Origin: Caballeronia sordidicola
Lineage (GTDB): Bacteria > Pseudomonadota > Gammaproteobacteria > Burkholderiales > Burkholderiaceae
Reading direction: 5' to 3'
Assembly (NCBI RefSeq): GCF_000729995.1
Contig: NZ_JNFG01000042.1
Location: forward strand, 1 to 48,982
Length of the DNA: 48,982 nucleotides
The notes beneath the pieces are model-generated. The model saw only the letters and a list, made by a program, of their open reading frames with translations. It ran no database searches and was not told where the DNA came from. How positions within the stretch are numbered: position 1 is the stretch's first letter; each line of letters starts with the position of its first letter. Position numbers and translations under genes: made by a program. This document shows, one piece after another, positions 16,495-26,290 of this stretch.

Positions 16495-17889
16495 TCAGAT
16501 TGCCCATCCGCCGAGATAAAACGCGGCAAGCACTGCGGCAATCACCACCGTGCCAACGTTCAGCTTCTTGTATTCGCCGGCTATTACGCGCCCGACCACG
16601 AGCGTGCAGAAGCCGAGCATGATGCCGGTCACAATATTCGCCGACAGCACAATGAATACGGCACAGACCAGACCTGACATGCTGTCGACAAGATCGTCCA
16701 TGTGAAGCTTGCTCACGCTTGCGAGCATCAGCAGGCCGACATACATCAGCGCCGGAGCCGTCGCGTAAGAGGGCACAAGTCCGGCGAGCGGCGAGAAGAA
16801 CATCACCAGCAGAAACATCACACCAACGGTAGCGGCCGCCAGGCCCGATTTCGCGCCTGCCGCCACGCCCACCGTCGATTCAATATAAGCCGCAGCCGGC
16901 GCACCGCCCAGGCACGCAGCGACAATCGAGCTGACCGAGTCCGCCGTCAACGCGCGGCCGCCGTTCACAATCCGGCCTTTCTCGTCGATCTGACCCGCCT
17001 GGCCTGCCACCGCGCGAATCGTGCCGGTGGCATCGAAGACAGCGGTCATCACCAATGCGAACACACTAGGCAGCACGGCCAGCGAAAGCGCGCCGCGAAT
17101 GTCCATGGCGCCGATCAGCGATGCATGTCCGGGTGCACTCAGCGAGGGCAGCGCGAACACGCCGGTAAACCGGACGGCGGGATCGAAGGCCAGTCCCAGC
17201 GCCGACAACCCGACCACCACGAGCAAGATGCCGCCCGGCACGCGCCGGCGTTCCAGTCCGATGATCGCCGCAAGCCCGAAGATCGACATCAGCACGGGAA
17301 ACGCCGTGATATGGCCGAGCGAAACGGGCAAACCGGCACCCGGGTTCTTAACGATCAGGCCGACATCGTTCGTTGCGATGAGCAACAGAAACAAGCCGAT
17401 GCCGATCCCCGTGCCATGCGCCACGCCTGCCGGCAGATTGCGCAGGATCCACGAGCGCACGCCGGTGACGGAGATCGCGGTGAAGGTGACGCCCATCAGG
17501 AAGACGGCGCCAAGCGCGACGGCTGGCGAGAGCCCTTTGCCCAGCACCAGCCCGAACGCGGTGAACGCGGTGAGCGAGATTGCACAGCCGATCGCGATAG
17601 GCAAGCGAGCCCAGATGCCCATCAAGAGCGAGCCGAACGCAGTCGTCAGGCAGACCGCCACGAAGACGGCGCGGGTGTCGAATCCTGCCTTGCCGAGCAT
17701 CTCCGGGACGACGAACACGGAATAAACCATCGCCAGGAAAGTAGTGATCCCGGCGATCACTTCGCGGCGTTGCGTACTGCCGCGTGCACTGATTTGAAAG
17801 TATTTGTCGATCAATCCGCCTGATTGGGACGCGGGTGCGTCATCCTGGATGTCGATGCCGCCAAGCGGCTGGACGTGGGGTTCCATCAT
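16495..17889 (-). CDS. NCS2-family adenine/guanine/hypoxanthine permease (AzgA-like)
   Basis: A 464-residue proton-symporter with about 12-14 helices. The cytosolic start DKYFQISARGSTQRREVIAGITTFLAMVYSVFVVP is diagnostic of the AzgA/GhxP/PurP branch of NCS2 transporters. Later motifs fit too: GVAHGTGIGIGLFLLLIATNDVGL, FDATGTIRAVAGQAG, and GGAPAAAYIESTVGVAAGAKSGLAA, which holds the ESTVG signature with the conserved Glu. The start at 17889 has AAGGAGAA eight bases upstream; a second ATG follows immediately. It imports purine bases; which of adenine, guanine or hypoxanthine is preferred cannot be read. No purine catabolic gene or purine riboswitch is adjacent. Confidence 0.92.
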   Translation of the reverse strand: MMEPHVQPLGGIDIQDDAPASQSGGLIDKYFQISARGSTQRREVIAGITTFLAMVYSVFVVPEMLGKAGFDTRAVFVAVCLTTAFGSLLMGIWARLPIAIGCAISLTAFTAFGLVLGKGLSPAVALGAVFLMGVTFTAISVTGVRSWILRNLPAGVAHGTGIGIGLFLLLIATNDVGLIVKNPGAGLPVSLGHITAFPVLMSIFGLAAIIGLERRRVPGGILLVVVGLSALGLAFDPAVRFTGVFALPSLSAPGHASLIGAMDIRGALSLAVLPSVFALVMTAVFDATGTIRAVAGQAGQIDEKGRIVNGGRALTADSVSSIVAACLGGAPAAAYIESTVGVAAGAKSGLAAATVGVMFLLVMFFSPLAGLVPSYATAPALMYVGLLMLASVSKLHMDDLVDSMSGLVCAVFIVLSANIVTGIMLGFCTLVVGRVIAGEYKKLNVGTVVIAAVLAAFYLGGWAI

Positions 17890-18217
17890 GAGCTGTTCTC
17901 CTTTATCAGCAGGCTGAAACAAGCGGGCCGGATGGTCTTTCGCAGACCGGGCACGCCGTCTTCAGGGTCGTCTCGATAGGTTTATTTGTCGTGTTGGCGG
18001 GAGCCAACGCACTGGACTGGGCCAGAACAGAGACTAGGGCAACATAAAGCCGCCTCCAATCTCAAAAATGGGATTCCAGTCATGCCGCGATCCTTATAAG
18101 GTCCGTTTCAAACCGGCGCTGGCGGAGCACGCGTACGATATAAAAACAAAAGGGCCAGGTCTTGAACGACCTGGCCCTTTTGTCTGATTACAACCTGTCT
18201 ACAACAAACGCAGCCGC
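17890..18217. other. Intergenic region, 328 bp
   Basis: It lies upstream of the purine permease and downstream of ggt, both on the minus strand. The only clear element is the ggt terminator at 18137-18183. I looked for a purine-type aptamer and saw none. Confidence 0.5.
18137..18183 (-). terminator. Strong Rho-independent terminator of ggt
   Basis: Sixteen-base arms ACAAAAGGGCCAGGTC (18146-18161) and GACCTGGCCCTTTTGT (18168-18183) pair perfectly around a six-base loop. On the minus strand a TTTTGTTTTTA tract follows. It lies 35 bp past the ggt stop. The plus strand also has a short T-run, so it may act both ways. Confidence 0.92.
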
Positions 18218-19963
18218 TTACTGGATCACGCGCGTCACGCCTCGGCCACGCGGATCGGCAGCCGGTTCCGGCGTCTTGCCATCGATCTTGATGACCTGGA
18301 TATCGCCGTTGAAATCCTGTTTAGCGAGCGTATATCCTTTTGCTTCCAGTTCCTTCGCGAGATCGCCGTCAATGGGCTTGTACGGCTCCCAGAAAATCGT
18401 GTTCGGCGGCAGCAACTGATGATGAAAGCGCATTGCCGCGACGGCGTCAGGCAGCGGCATGGAGAAGTCGTAGACGTTGGTGATTACCTGAAAGATCGAT
18501 GTAAAGATCCGCGAGCCGCCCGGCGTCCCGATCACCATGGCGACCTGATCGTCCTTCGTGAGGATGGTCGGTGTCATCGAGGAAAGCGGGCGCTTGCGCG
18601 GTGCGATGGCGTTGGCGTCGCTGCCCACTACGCCGAACATGTTCGCTACGCCCGGCTTCGAGGAGAAGTCGTCCATCTCGTCGTTCAGCACGACACCCGT
18701 GCCGTCCACCACCACGCCGGAGCCGAAATAGCCGTTGATGGTGTACGTGTTCGATACCGCGTTGCCCCACTTGTCGACTACCGAGAAGTGCGTGGTTTCA
18801 GCTTTTTCCGGCATCGTGGTGCCCAGGCCCGGAACGACGCTCTTGGTATCCGACGGCGTGTCGGGATTGACCTCGGAGGCGCGCTTGAGGATGTAGTCGT
18901 CGTCAATGAGCTGGGCGACCGGCACCTTGTAGAAATCGGGATCGCCGAGATACTGGGCGCGATCCGCGAACACTCGCTTTTCAATTTCCGCGGTCAGGTG
19001 AATGTACTGCGCGGAGTCGAGCGGCACGTTGGCATACTTGTCCTTGAGATCGGCCTTCATCTTCAACAGCTGAACGAGACCGATACCGCCGGAACTCGGC
19101 GGCGGCGCGGTAATGATGCGATAGCCGTTCCAGCTCGCGAGCACCGGCTGCCGCCACACCGCCTTGTATTCCTTCAGATCCTGCGACGTGATCAGGCCAT
19201 GGCCTGTCATGGCGGTTGCAATCAGGTCCGCCGTCTGTCCTTCATAAAATCCCTTCGCACCCTTGTCCGAGATGCGCTGAAGCGTGGCAGCCAGTTCCGG
19301 CTGCTTGAAGTTGACGCCTTTATTCAGGGTTCCGAAGTAACTGTCGAAGTTGGTCTTGCCGGCAAAATCCTTCGACGCGGCGTCCTTTCGTTCCTGCAAT
19401 TGGTCGCTGACTTCAAAGCCGTCCTGCGCGTACTTGATCGCGGGCGCGACGACCTGTTTCCATTTCAGCTTGCCGAAGCGCTTCTGCGCTTCCCACATGC
19501 CCGACACCGTACCCGGCACGCCGACCGCGCGATATCCGTACAAGCTCATGCCCTTGATGACTTCCCCTTTGTCATCGAGATACATGTTCTTCGTGGCTGC
19601 AATGGGGGCACGCTCGCGATAGTCGAGGAAGTACGGACGATGATCCACGTAGAGCGTCATGAAACCACCGCCGCCCAGGTTACCCGCTTCAGGGTACGTC
19701 ACTGCCAGCGTGAAGGCGATGGCGACGGCTGCATCAACGGCATTGCCGCCTTCCTTGAGGACCTGCTCGGCGGCGTCGGCTGCGAACTTGTCGGCGACTG
19801 CCACGGCTGAAGCGGTCAGGACAGCAGGTTGCGGCGCGACTTTCGCGTAGGCGGGCGTGCTTTCGACAAACCCGAACGATAGCGAAAACGCCGCAGCCGC
19901 GAGCGTTCCAAGCGCGAACGGACGTGTCCGATGCAGCAAACTCATGGACTTCTTCATGGACAT
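18218..19963 (-). CDS. ggt: Gamma-glutamyltransferase (glutathione hydrolase) proenzyme
   Basis: A 581-residue periplasmic Ntn-hydrolase that removes or transfers the gamma-glutamyl group of glutathione and related peptides. A signal peptide (Arg-rich start, long Ala/Leu core, cleavage near AYA-KVA) is followed by the large-subunit body with EAGNLGGGGFMTLYVD and the Arg of YRERAP that binds the glutamate carboxylate. Autocleavage falls before Thr391 in ETTHFSVVDKWGNAVS, the same residue number as in E. coli GGT. RKRPLSSMTPTI and GTPGGSRIFTSIFQ follow. AGGAGGAG precedes the ATG. A LysR gene lies 251 bp upstream in the same direction, and beyond it is a peptide importer, which suggests scavenging of gamma-glutamyl peptides. 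Confidence 0.96.
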   Translation of the reverse strand: MSMKKSMSLLHRTRPFALGTLAAAAFSLSFGFVESTPAYAKVAPQPAVLTASAVAVADKFAADAAEQVLKEGGNAVDAAVAIAFTLAVTYPEAGNLGGGGFMTLYVDHRPYFLDYRERAPIAATKNMYLDDKGEVIKGMSLYGYRAVGVPGTVSGMWEAQKRFGKLKWKQVVAPAIKYAQDGFEVSDQLQERKDAASKDFAGKTNFDSYFGTLNKGVNFKQPELAATLQRISDKGAKGFYEGQTADLIATAMTGHGLITSQDLKEYKAVWRQPVLASWNGYRIITAPPPSSGGIGLVQLLKMKADLKDKYANVPLDSAQYIHLTAEIEKRVFADRAQYLGDPDFYKVPVAQLIDDDYILKRASEVNPDTPSDTKSVVPGLGTTMPEKAETTHFSVVDKWGNAVSNTYTINGYFGSGVVVDGTGVVLNDEMDDFSSKPGVANMFGVVGSDANAIAPRKRPLSSMTPTILTKDDQVAMVIGTPGGSRIFTSIFQVITNVYDFSMPLPDAVAAMRFHHQLLPPNTIFWEPYKPIDGDLAKELEAKGYTLAKQDFNGDIQVIKIDGKTPEPAADPRGRGVTRVIQ

Positions 19964-20214
19964 CTTGCTCCTCCTGGAAATGGGTGCCCGCCCGCGGGTA
20001 ATAATCTTGCCCCGTCGCCTTTTCCGGCGCCGCGCTCAAGCGGAGACGCTCCCGGGCTTATACCACGGGCGTAATTGATTCCGAAAGGGTGGGAAGCCCC
20101 GTGCTTGACCGTGAGCGGGGTAGTTGGTCCGCAGCGCAGGAGACGAGTCGCGCGATCTATTTGGCCGCGGGAAGTTGATTATGCGGACCGTTTGTCCTGA
20201 TCCTGACCCGTGCG

Positions 20215-21144
20215 TCAGGCCTCGGCACTCGCGGGCGCCGACGTTTCGTCGAGGGAGTATGTTGCCACCACGCGCAGCACGGACTCGCGAAACGAAGCAA
20301 CCAGATCCGAGCGTATGCCGCTGCTCGGATACGACAGCACGTATTCGTATTCGATTGCGGCATCGAACGGCCGCACGACCACGCCGTGCGCGCGCCACAC
20401 CTTGGCTGCAAACGGTTCGACAATCGATATACCCAGGCCGCCCGCGACCATCGCATAGCGTGTATGCGCGGTGTCGGTCATGACCGTGTAGTTCGCCCGG
20501 TTCTCGCCGGCAGCGAACAGCGACTGCTCGGCCGCATAGGGCTGCCGTGAATTCGGCAACCAGCCGATGATGCGTTCGCCGCGCAGGTCTTCCAGCGTGA
20601 TGCATTTTTTCTTCGCCAGCCGATGCGACGCCGGCATGGCGCACTGCCCCCGCGCGTGCAGCAATTTCTCCACCTCGATCCCAGCAACCGATGCAAACGC
20701 CTGGCTGATAGCAACGTCCGCCTTGTGGTTCTGCAGGATCGTGAGGACCTCCGGAACCTTGACCGAATCGACGCGAATGGGCACGCCCGGATGACGCTCC
20801 ACGAAGTCGGCCAGGATGGGAGGCAGCAGGGTGCTCGCGACCACCGGCAAGCACGCGATGGTCAGCCCTTCGGACGCCTCGTCGCGAATGATCTCCGCGA
20901 CTTGTTTGAGACGTTCCAGTCCGAGGAAATTCTCTTCGACCGACTTATAAAAGCGCAATCCGGCGTTAGTCGGATTCAAGCGGCCGCCCACGCGGCTGAA
21001 CAGGCTAAAACCGAGGTCGGCCTCTAAATCCGCGATCAGGCGGCTAATAGCGGGTTGGGTGACGTGGAGCGCGCGCGCGGCCCCGACGCTGGTACCCATC
21101 ATGATCAATGAGCGGAAAGCTTCTATCTGTCGGAAACGGATCAT
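20215..21144 (-). CDS. LysR-family transcriptional regulator
   Basis: A 309-residue LTTR. The winged helix-turn-helix is in residues 1-60 (RQIEAFRSLIMMGTSVGAARALHVTQPAISRLIADLEADLGFSLFSR). The effector-binding domain follows from about 90 (LTIACLPVVASTLLPPILADFVERHPGVPIRVDSV). The start at 21144 is the usual family start (MIRFRQIEAF). It is divergent from the opp operon across a 496-bp gap containing a repeated GCACAWGTGA motif, and upstream of ggt on the same strand. The natural guess is that it controls opp and perhaps ggt. The effector is unknown; amino acid or peptide signals are plausible. Confidence 0.92.
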   Translation of the reverse strand: MIRFRQIEAFRSLIMMGTSVGAARALHVTQPAISRLIADLEADLGFSLFSRVGGRLNPTNAGLRFYKSVEENFLGLERLKQVAEIIRDEASEGLTIACLPVVASTLLPPILADFVERHPGVPIRVDSVKVPEVLTILQNHKADVAISQAFASVAGIEVEKLLHARGQCAMPASHRLAKKKCITLEDLRGERIIGWLPNSRQPYAAEQSLFAAGENRANYTVMTDTAHTRYAMVAGGLGISIVEPFAAKVWRAHGVVVRPFDAAIEYEYVLSYPSSGIRSDLVASFRESVLRVVATYSLDETSAPASAEA

Positions 21145-21640
21145 TGTCTTGCATCTACCTTCGTGATTCTCAAGGACGCCGATGGTAGCGCGAACCACGC
21201 GCGCCTGCAGACTAACGGGCGCGCGCGCGTAGATAAAGCACAAGTGAATCCACCAAGCTCCCGCCTATACCCAAAACACATGGTCTATAAGCACATGTGA
21301 GTGGATTCCACTTTATTGCTCTGAAATACTCCCGGCGAACTCGGTTATACCGTCGGTTCGTAGGATATGTGTAAAGTTTTTTGAAGGTAACTGTTGGAGA
21401 AGTGGCCGAATACGCGACAAGGGCAGGCACACGATGTCGATCCTTAAACCGCAAATTCGAAAGTGAAATGTTAGGTGGGCTAAGATGCCGGCCGCCGTCC
21501 GTCTGCTTCGGCACGCGAACGGCGGTACATAGCGACAAAAAGCTACACATAGCGGCACGCATCGCTGTGTTGCACTGGGTCAAAAGCCCTTATGCTCCAG
21601 CGCTTCGTGCTTGATGCACACATGAACAATAAGGATTTCC
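21145..21640. promoter_or_regulatory. LysR-opp divergent control region
   Basis: This 496-bp gap has no convincing gene. GCACAAGTGA (21238-21247) and GCACATGTGA (21291-21300) lie 53 bp apart, each preceded by ATAA or ATAAA, the second with the perfect palindrome CACATGTG. They lie about 95 and 150 bp from the LysR start, where LTTR sites are common. The stretch from 21300 to 21640 is AT-rich for this genome and probably holds the opp promoter; I cannot place its -10 box with confidence. Confidence 0.45.
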
Positions 21641-23341
21641 ATGACGTTGTTTGCAGCTCTCGTTGCCCGTAGCGCACGCGTTGACGCGTTTTTCCGTCCA
21701 GGCGATGCTGTTTATCGCCGCGTGCCGGGCAAGTGGCTTCCGGCCTTTGCTGCGAGTGTCTGTGTTGCAGCCGCAAGCAACGTTCATCTGGCTCATGCGG
21801 CTATCGTGCCGCCCGGCGTGCAGCTTGCAGCCAAGCAGGAACTGGTGCGCAACAACGCGTCCGAGGTTGAGACCCTCGATCCGAACCTGGCCGAGACCGT
21901 GCCGTCCAACAACGTCACGCGCGACCTGTTCGAAGGGCTGACCGCAACCGATGCCGACGGGACAGTTGTGCCGGGCGTGGCGGAAAAATGGGAGCAGAAG
22001 GATGCAACCACGTGGATCTTCCATCTGCGCAAGAATGCCAAGTGGTCCAACGGCGAACCGGTGGTTGCAAGTGATTTCGTGTACGGATGCCAGCGTCTTG
22101 TCGACCCGAAGATTGCTTCGCCGTATGCCAGTACGTTCGGTATCTTCTTGCTGAATGGTGCTGAAATCGTGGCCGGCAAGAAGTCACCGGACACGCTGGG
22201 CGTGCGCGCCATCGACCCGTACACGGTCGAGATCAAGACGCCATATCCGGTATCGTTCATTCCGGAACTGATGTCGAATACGAATCTCGGTCCGATCAAC
22301 AAGGCCGCCGTCGAGAAATACGGCAAGGACTGGACCAAACCCGGCAAGCTGGTGAGCAACGGCGCGTTCATACTCAAGGACTGGCAGGTGAACAACAAGC
22401 TCGTGCTGGCACGCAACCCGCAGTACTGGGACGCGGCGCACGTGCAGTTGTCGCAAGTGACGTATCTGCCGGTCGAGAGCGAGACTTCGGACATCAAGCT
22501 GTTCCAGTCGGGCGACAACGACTGGGTGTATCAGCTGCCGTCCGGCATGTACCCGAAATACAAGCAGGAGTTTGCCGCCGACATGAAGATCGCGCCCATG
22601 CTCGGACTGCGCTATTACTCGTTCAATAATAAAGACCCGTTGCTCAAGGACGTGCGCGTGCGCAAGGCGCTCTCCATGGTGATCGACCGCGACATCCTCG
22701 CACAACGCGTCACCGCGGACGGGCAGATACCAGCGTATGGCGTGATCGTGAAGGGTGTGAAGGGCGCGGACGTGACGGCCTACGAGTGGTCGACGTGGCC
22801 GATGGCCAAGCGCGTGGAAGAAGCGAAAAAGCTGCTCGCGCAAGCAGGGGTGAAGCCGGGTACGACGCTGCACTTCGCGCTGAACACAAGCGACTATCAC
22901 AAGAAAATGGCTATTTTTGCAGCCTCCGAGTGGAAGACGAAGCTCGGTCTTGATACACAGATCGACGCAATGGAGTTCAAGGTCCTGCTGAAGAAGCGTC
23001 ATGCCGGCGACTACCAGATCGCACGCAATGGCTGGGTCGCCGACTATAACGACGCGACCACGTTCCTGCAGCTTGTGCAATGCGGTTCGGACCAGAACGA
23101 CAGCGGCAATTGCAATCCCAAGGCCGACGCGCTGATCAAAGAAGCGAATGAAAGCACGGACCAGGTTAAGCGCACGCAGTTGCAAACCCAGGCCGCAAAG
23201 CTCGTGATGGACGACTATCCGATCCTGCCGCTGCTGCAATACACCACGGTCAGGCTGGTGAAAAGTTATGTGGGCGGTTACTCGCTGAAGAACCCGATGG
23301 ACCGTTACCGCAGCAAGGACATGTATATCGTGGCGCATTGA
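21641..23341 (+). CDS. oppA: Oligopeptide ABC transporter, periplasmic binding protein
   Basis: A 566-residue SBP_bac_5 family protein that captures peptides in the periplasm for the OppBCDF importer. Landmarks are VETLDPNLAETVPSNNVTRDLFEGLT, GVAEKWEQKDATTWIFHLRKNAKWSNGEPV near the start, and the late ARNGWVADYNDATTFL typical of OppA/MppA. The ATG at 21641 has AAGGA upstream. The resulting leader is long: about 32 residues precede the hydrophobic core (WLPAFAASVCVAAA) with cleavage near AHA. No better start is seen. It opens the operon and is separated from oppB by 91 bp with a stem-loop. OppA, DppA-like or MppA-like (murein tripeptide) specificity cannot be separated. Confidence 0.93.
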   Translation: MTLFAALVARSARVDAFFRPGDAVYRRVPGKWLPAFAASVCVAAASNVHLAHAAIVPPGVQLAAKQELVRNNASEVETLDPNLAETVPSNNVTRDLFEGLTATDADGTVVPGVAEKWEQKDATTWIFHLRKNAKWSNGEPVVASDFVYGCQRLVDPKIASPYASTFGIFLLNGAEIVAGKKSPDTLGVRAIDPYTVEIKTPYPVSFIPELMSNTNLGPINKAAVEKYGKDWTKPGKLVSNGAFILKDWQVNNKLVLARNPQYWDAAHVQLSQVTYLPVESETSDIKLFQSGDNDWVYQLPSGMYPKYKQEFAADMKIAPMLGLRYYSFNNKDPLLKDVRVRKALSMVIDRDILAQRVTADGQIPAYGVIVKGVKGADVTAYEWSTWPMAKRVEEAKKLLAQAGVKPGTTLHFALNTSDYHKKMAIFAASEWKTKLGLDTQIDAMEFKVLLKKRHAGDYQIARNGWVADYNDATTFLQLVQCGSDQNDSGNCNPKADALIKEANESTDQVKRTQLQTQAAKLVMDDYPILPLLQYTTVRLVKSYVGGYSLKNPMDRYRSKDMYIVAH

Positions 23342-23390
23342 GCGCGACGCCAGACCCGCAATACTATCCAGCAAACAGCAAGAGGCTGTC

Positions 23391-23413
23391 GCCGCGACTC
23401 GCTGGGTCGCGGC
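23391..23413 (+). repeat. Intercistronic stem-loop between oppA and oppB
   Basis: GCCGCGAC (23391-23398) and GTCGCGGC (23406-23413) form a perfect eight-pair stem with a seven-base loop. There is no T-tract, so it is unlikely to stop transcription. Hairpins at this place commonly protect binding-protein mRNA from 3' decay and so raise OppA above the membrane components. Confidence 0.6.
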
Positions 23414-23432
23414 TCCCCAGGAGAGATGTTCA

Positions 23433-24353
23433 ATGTGGTCTTATACGTTGAGGCGCGTGCTGTTGACGGTGCCTACGCTGCTGATTGTCATCACGGTATG
23501 CTATCTGCTGCTGCACGCTACGCCGGGCGGTCCGTTCGATGGTGAGCGCAAGGTGTCTGCAGAGGTGCTCGCCAACCTGCAGGCGAAATACCATCTCGGC
23601 GAACCGCTGTGGAAGCAGTATTTGCTGTATCTCAACAGCCTGCTGCACGGCGACCTGGGCGCATCGTTCCGATACGCCGACTGGAGCGTCAATGACCTCG
23701 TGCTGCGTGCGTTACCGGTGTCGTTGACTATCGGCGGTGTATCCATGGTGCTCGCCATTGTGCTTGGCGTCGTGCTTGGCATTGTTGCCGCGCTCTATCG
23801 CAATAGCCCGGCGGATTACCTGCTGATGATCATCGGCAATGCGGGCAGCGCGTTCCCTTCGTTCGTGATCGGACCGGTGCTTATCCTCGTATTCGCGATC
23901 CTGTTGAAGTGGCTGCCGGCCGGTGGCTGGAACAGCTTCCATGTGCGCTACATGGTGCTTCCGGTTGCGCTGCTGACCATCATCAACGTGGCGACCGTGG
24001 GACGCGTGACCCGCGGCAGCCTGATCGAGGTGATGAACACCAACTACATCCGAACAGCGTATGCCAAGGGCTTGTCGCGCTGGACGGTCGTGCTGCGCCA
24101 TGCACTGCGGCCGACCCTGATTCCCGTGGTCTCGGTGATCGGTCCGCTCGCCATCGGCTCGATCACGGCGGCGGTCGTCACCGAGTCAGTCTTCTCGTTG
24201 CCGGGAATCGGCAAGCTGATCGTGAACGGCGCGGCCAACCGTGATTACACGCTCGTGCTGGGACTGGTCGTGCTGGTGACGGTGGTCGCGGTGCTGCTCA
24301 ATCTGCTGGTCGATCTCGCGTATGCGTGGCTCGATCCGAAAATCCGCTACTAA
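23433..24353 (+). CDS. oppB: Oligopeptide ABC transporter permease OppB
   Basis: A 306-residue inner-membrane permease with about six helices. The N-terminal MWSYTLRRVLLTVPTLLIVITVCYLLLHATPGGPFD and the early LGEPLWKQYLLYL are characteristic of OppB/DppB. The cytoplasmic EAA loop (about 195-225: NTNYIRTAYAKGLSRWTVVLRHALRPTLIPVVS) contacts the ATPases. GGAGAG precedes the ATG. It is the second gene of the operon, 18 bp or more before oppC. Confidence 0.95.
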   Translation: MWSYTLRRVLLTVPTLLIVITVCYLLLHATPGGPFDGERKVSAEVLANLQAKYHLGEPLWKQYLLYLNSLLHGDLGASFRYADWSVNDLVLRALPVSLTIGGVSMVLAIVLGVVLGIVAALYRNSPADYLLMIIGNAGSAFPSFVIGPVLILVFAILLKWLPAGGWNSFHVRYMVLPVALLTIINVATVGRVTRGSLIEVMNTNYIRTAYAKGLSRWTVVLRHALRPTLIPVVSVIGPLAIGSITAAVVTESVFSLPGIGKLIVNGAANRDYTLVLGLVVLVTVVAVLLNLLVDLAYAWLDPKIRY

Positions 24354-24371
24354 AATAATGAGTCAACCAGC

Positions 24372-25286
24372 ATGAGGTCCGCAATGAAACAAGGAACGCT
24401 CGTCCCCGCGCTCGAGAGCGTGCTGGCAGTGCCGGTGGAGGGCCGCAGCCCATGGCAGGATGCCCGTATGCGCTTCGCGCGCAACAAGGCCGCCGTGGCA
24501 AGTCTCGTGATCCTGCTGCTGATCACGCTGGCCTGCGCAATCGGCCCCATGCTGCTGCCGAACGCCTTCGATTCCACCGACTGGAACATGATGAGTTCCA
24601 CGCCAACGTTTGCCAACTGGCATCTGTTCGGCACGGACGATACCGGCCGCGACCTGCTCGTGCGCTGCCTGATTGGCGGCCGCGTCTCGCTGATGATCGG
24701 CGGTCTCGCCACGCTGACGTCGGTCACGCTCGGCATTGTGTGGGGCGCTATCGCGGGCTTCGTGGGCGGCCGCGTGGACAACGCGATGATGCGCATTGTC
24801 GACATGATGTACGCCATCCCGTACCTGCTGATCGCCATCCTGATGGTCACGCTGCTCGGCCGCGAGTTCTACCTCGTGGTGCTTACCATCACGGTGTTCT
24901 CGTGGATGGATATGGCGCGCGTCGTACGTGGCCAGACGCTCGCCATACGCTCGAAGGAATACATTGAAGCTGCGCGCGCTATCGGCGTTTCCACCAGCGG
25001 CATCATCTTGCGTCACATTGTTCCGAACCTGCTCGGCATTGTGGCTATTTACACAACGGTTACGGTTCCTGGCGTTATTCTTACGGAGTCCGTGCTATCG
25101 TTTCTTGGACTCGGCGTGCAGGAGCCCATGACCAGTTGGGGCGTGCTGATCCAGGATGGCGTTGGTGTCATGGAAACGGCGCCCTGGATTCTCCTGTTCC
25201 CGGCAGCGTTGTTGTCGGTGACGCTGTATTGCATCAACTTTGTCGGCGACGGTTTGCGCGACGCGCTCGACCCGAAGGATCGGTAA
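24372..25286 (+). CDS. oppC: Oligopeptide ABC transporter permease OppC
   Basis: The second permease half, 304 residues from the ATG at 24372; an ATG at 24384 with GAGG just before it may be the actual start (300 residues). It has the OppC layout: a cytosolic N-terminus, RFARNKAAVASLVILLLITLACAIGPML helix, LFGTDDTGRDLLVRCLIGGRVSLMIG, and the EAA loop EYIEAARAIGVSTSGIILRHIVPNLLG. It lacks oddities. oppD starts 5 bp after its stop. Confidence 0.95.
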   Translation: MRSAMKQGTLVPALESVLAVPVEGRSPWQDARMRFARNKAAVASLVILLLITLACAIGPMLLPNAFDSTDWNMMSSTPTFANWHLFGTDDTGRDLLVRCLIGGRVSLMIGGLATLTSVTLGIVWGAIAGFVGGRVDNAMMRIVDMMYAIPYLLIAILMVTLLGREFYLVVLTITVFSWMDMARVVRGQTLAIRSKEYIEAARAIGVSTSGIILRHIVPNLLGIVAIYTTVTVPGVILTESVLSFLGLGVQEPMTSWGVLIQDGVGVMETAPWILLFPAALLSVTLYCINFVGDGLRDALDPKDR

Positions 25287-25291
25287 GCACC

Positions 25292-26282
<991 letters not shown>

Positions 26283-26290
<8 letters not shown>

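Noticed and set aside
21212..21583. 123-residue minus-strand frame in the LysR-opp gap
   Set aside because: No family resemblance, no ribosome site, and it covers the regulatory repeats; likely chance.
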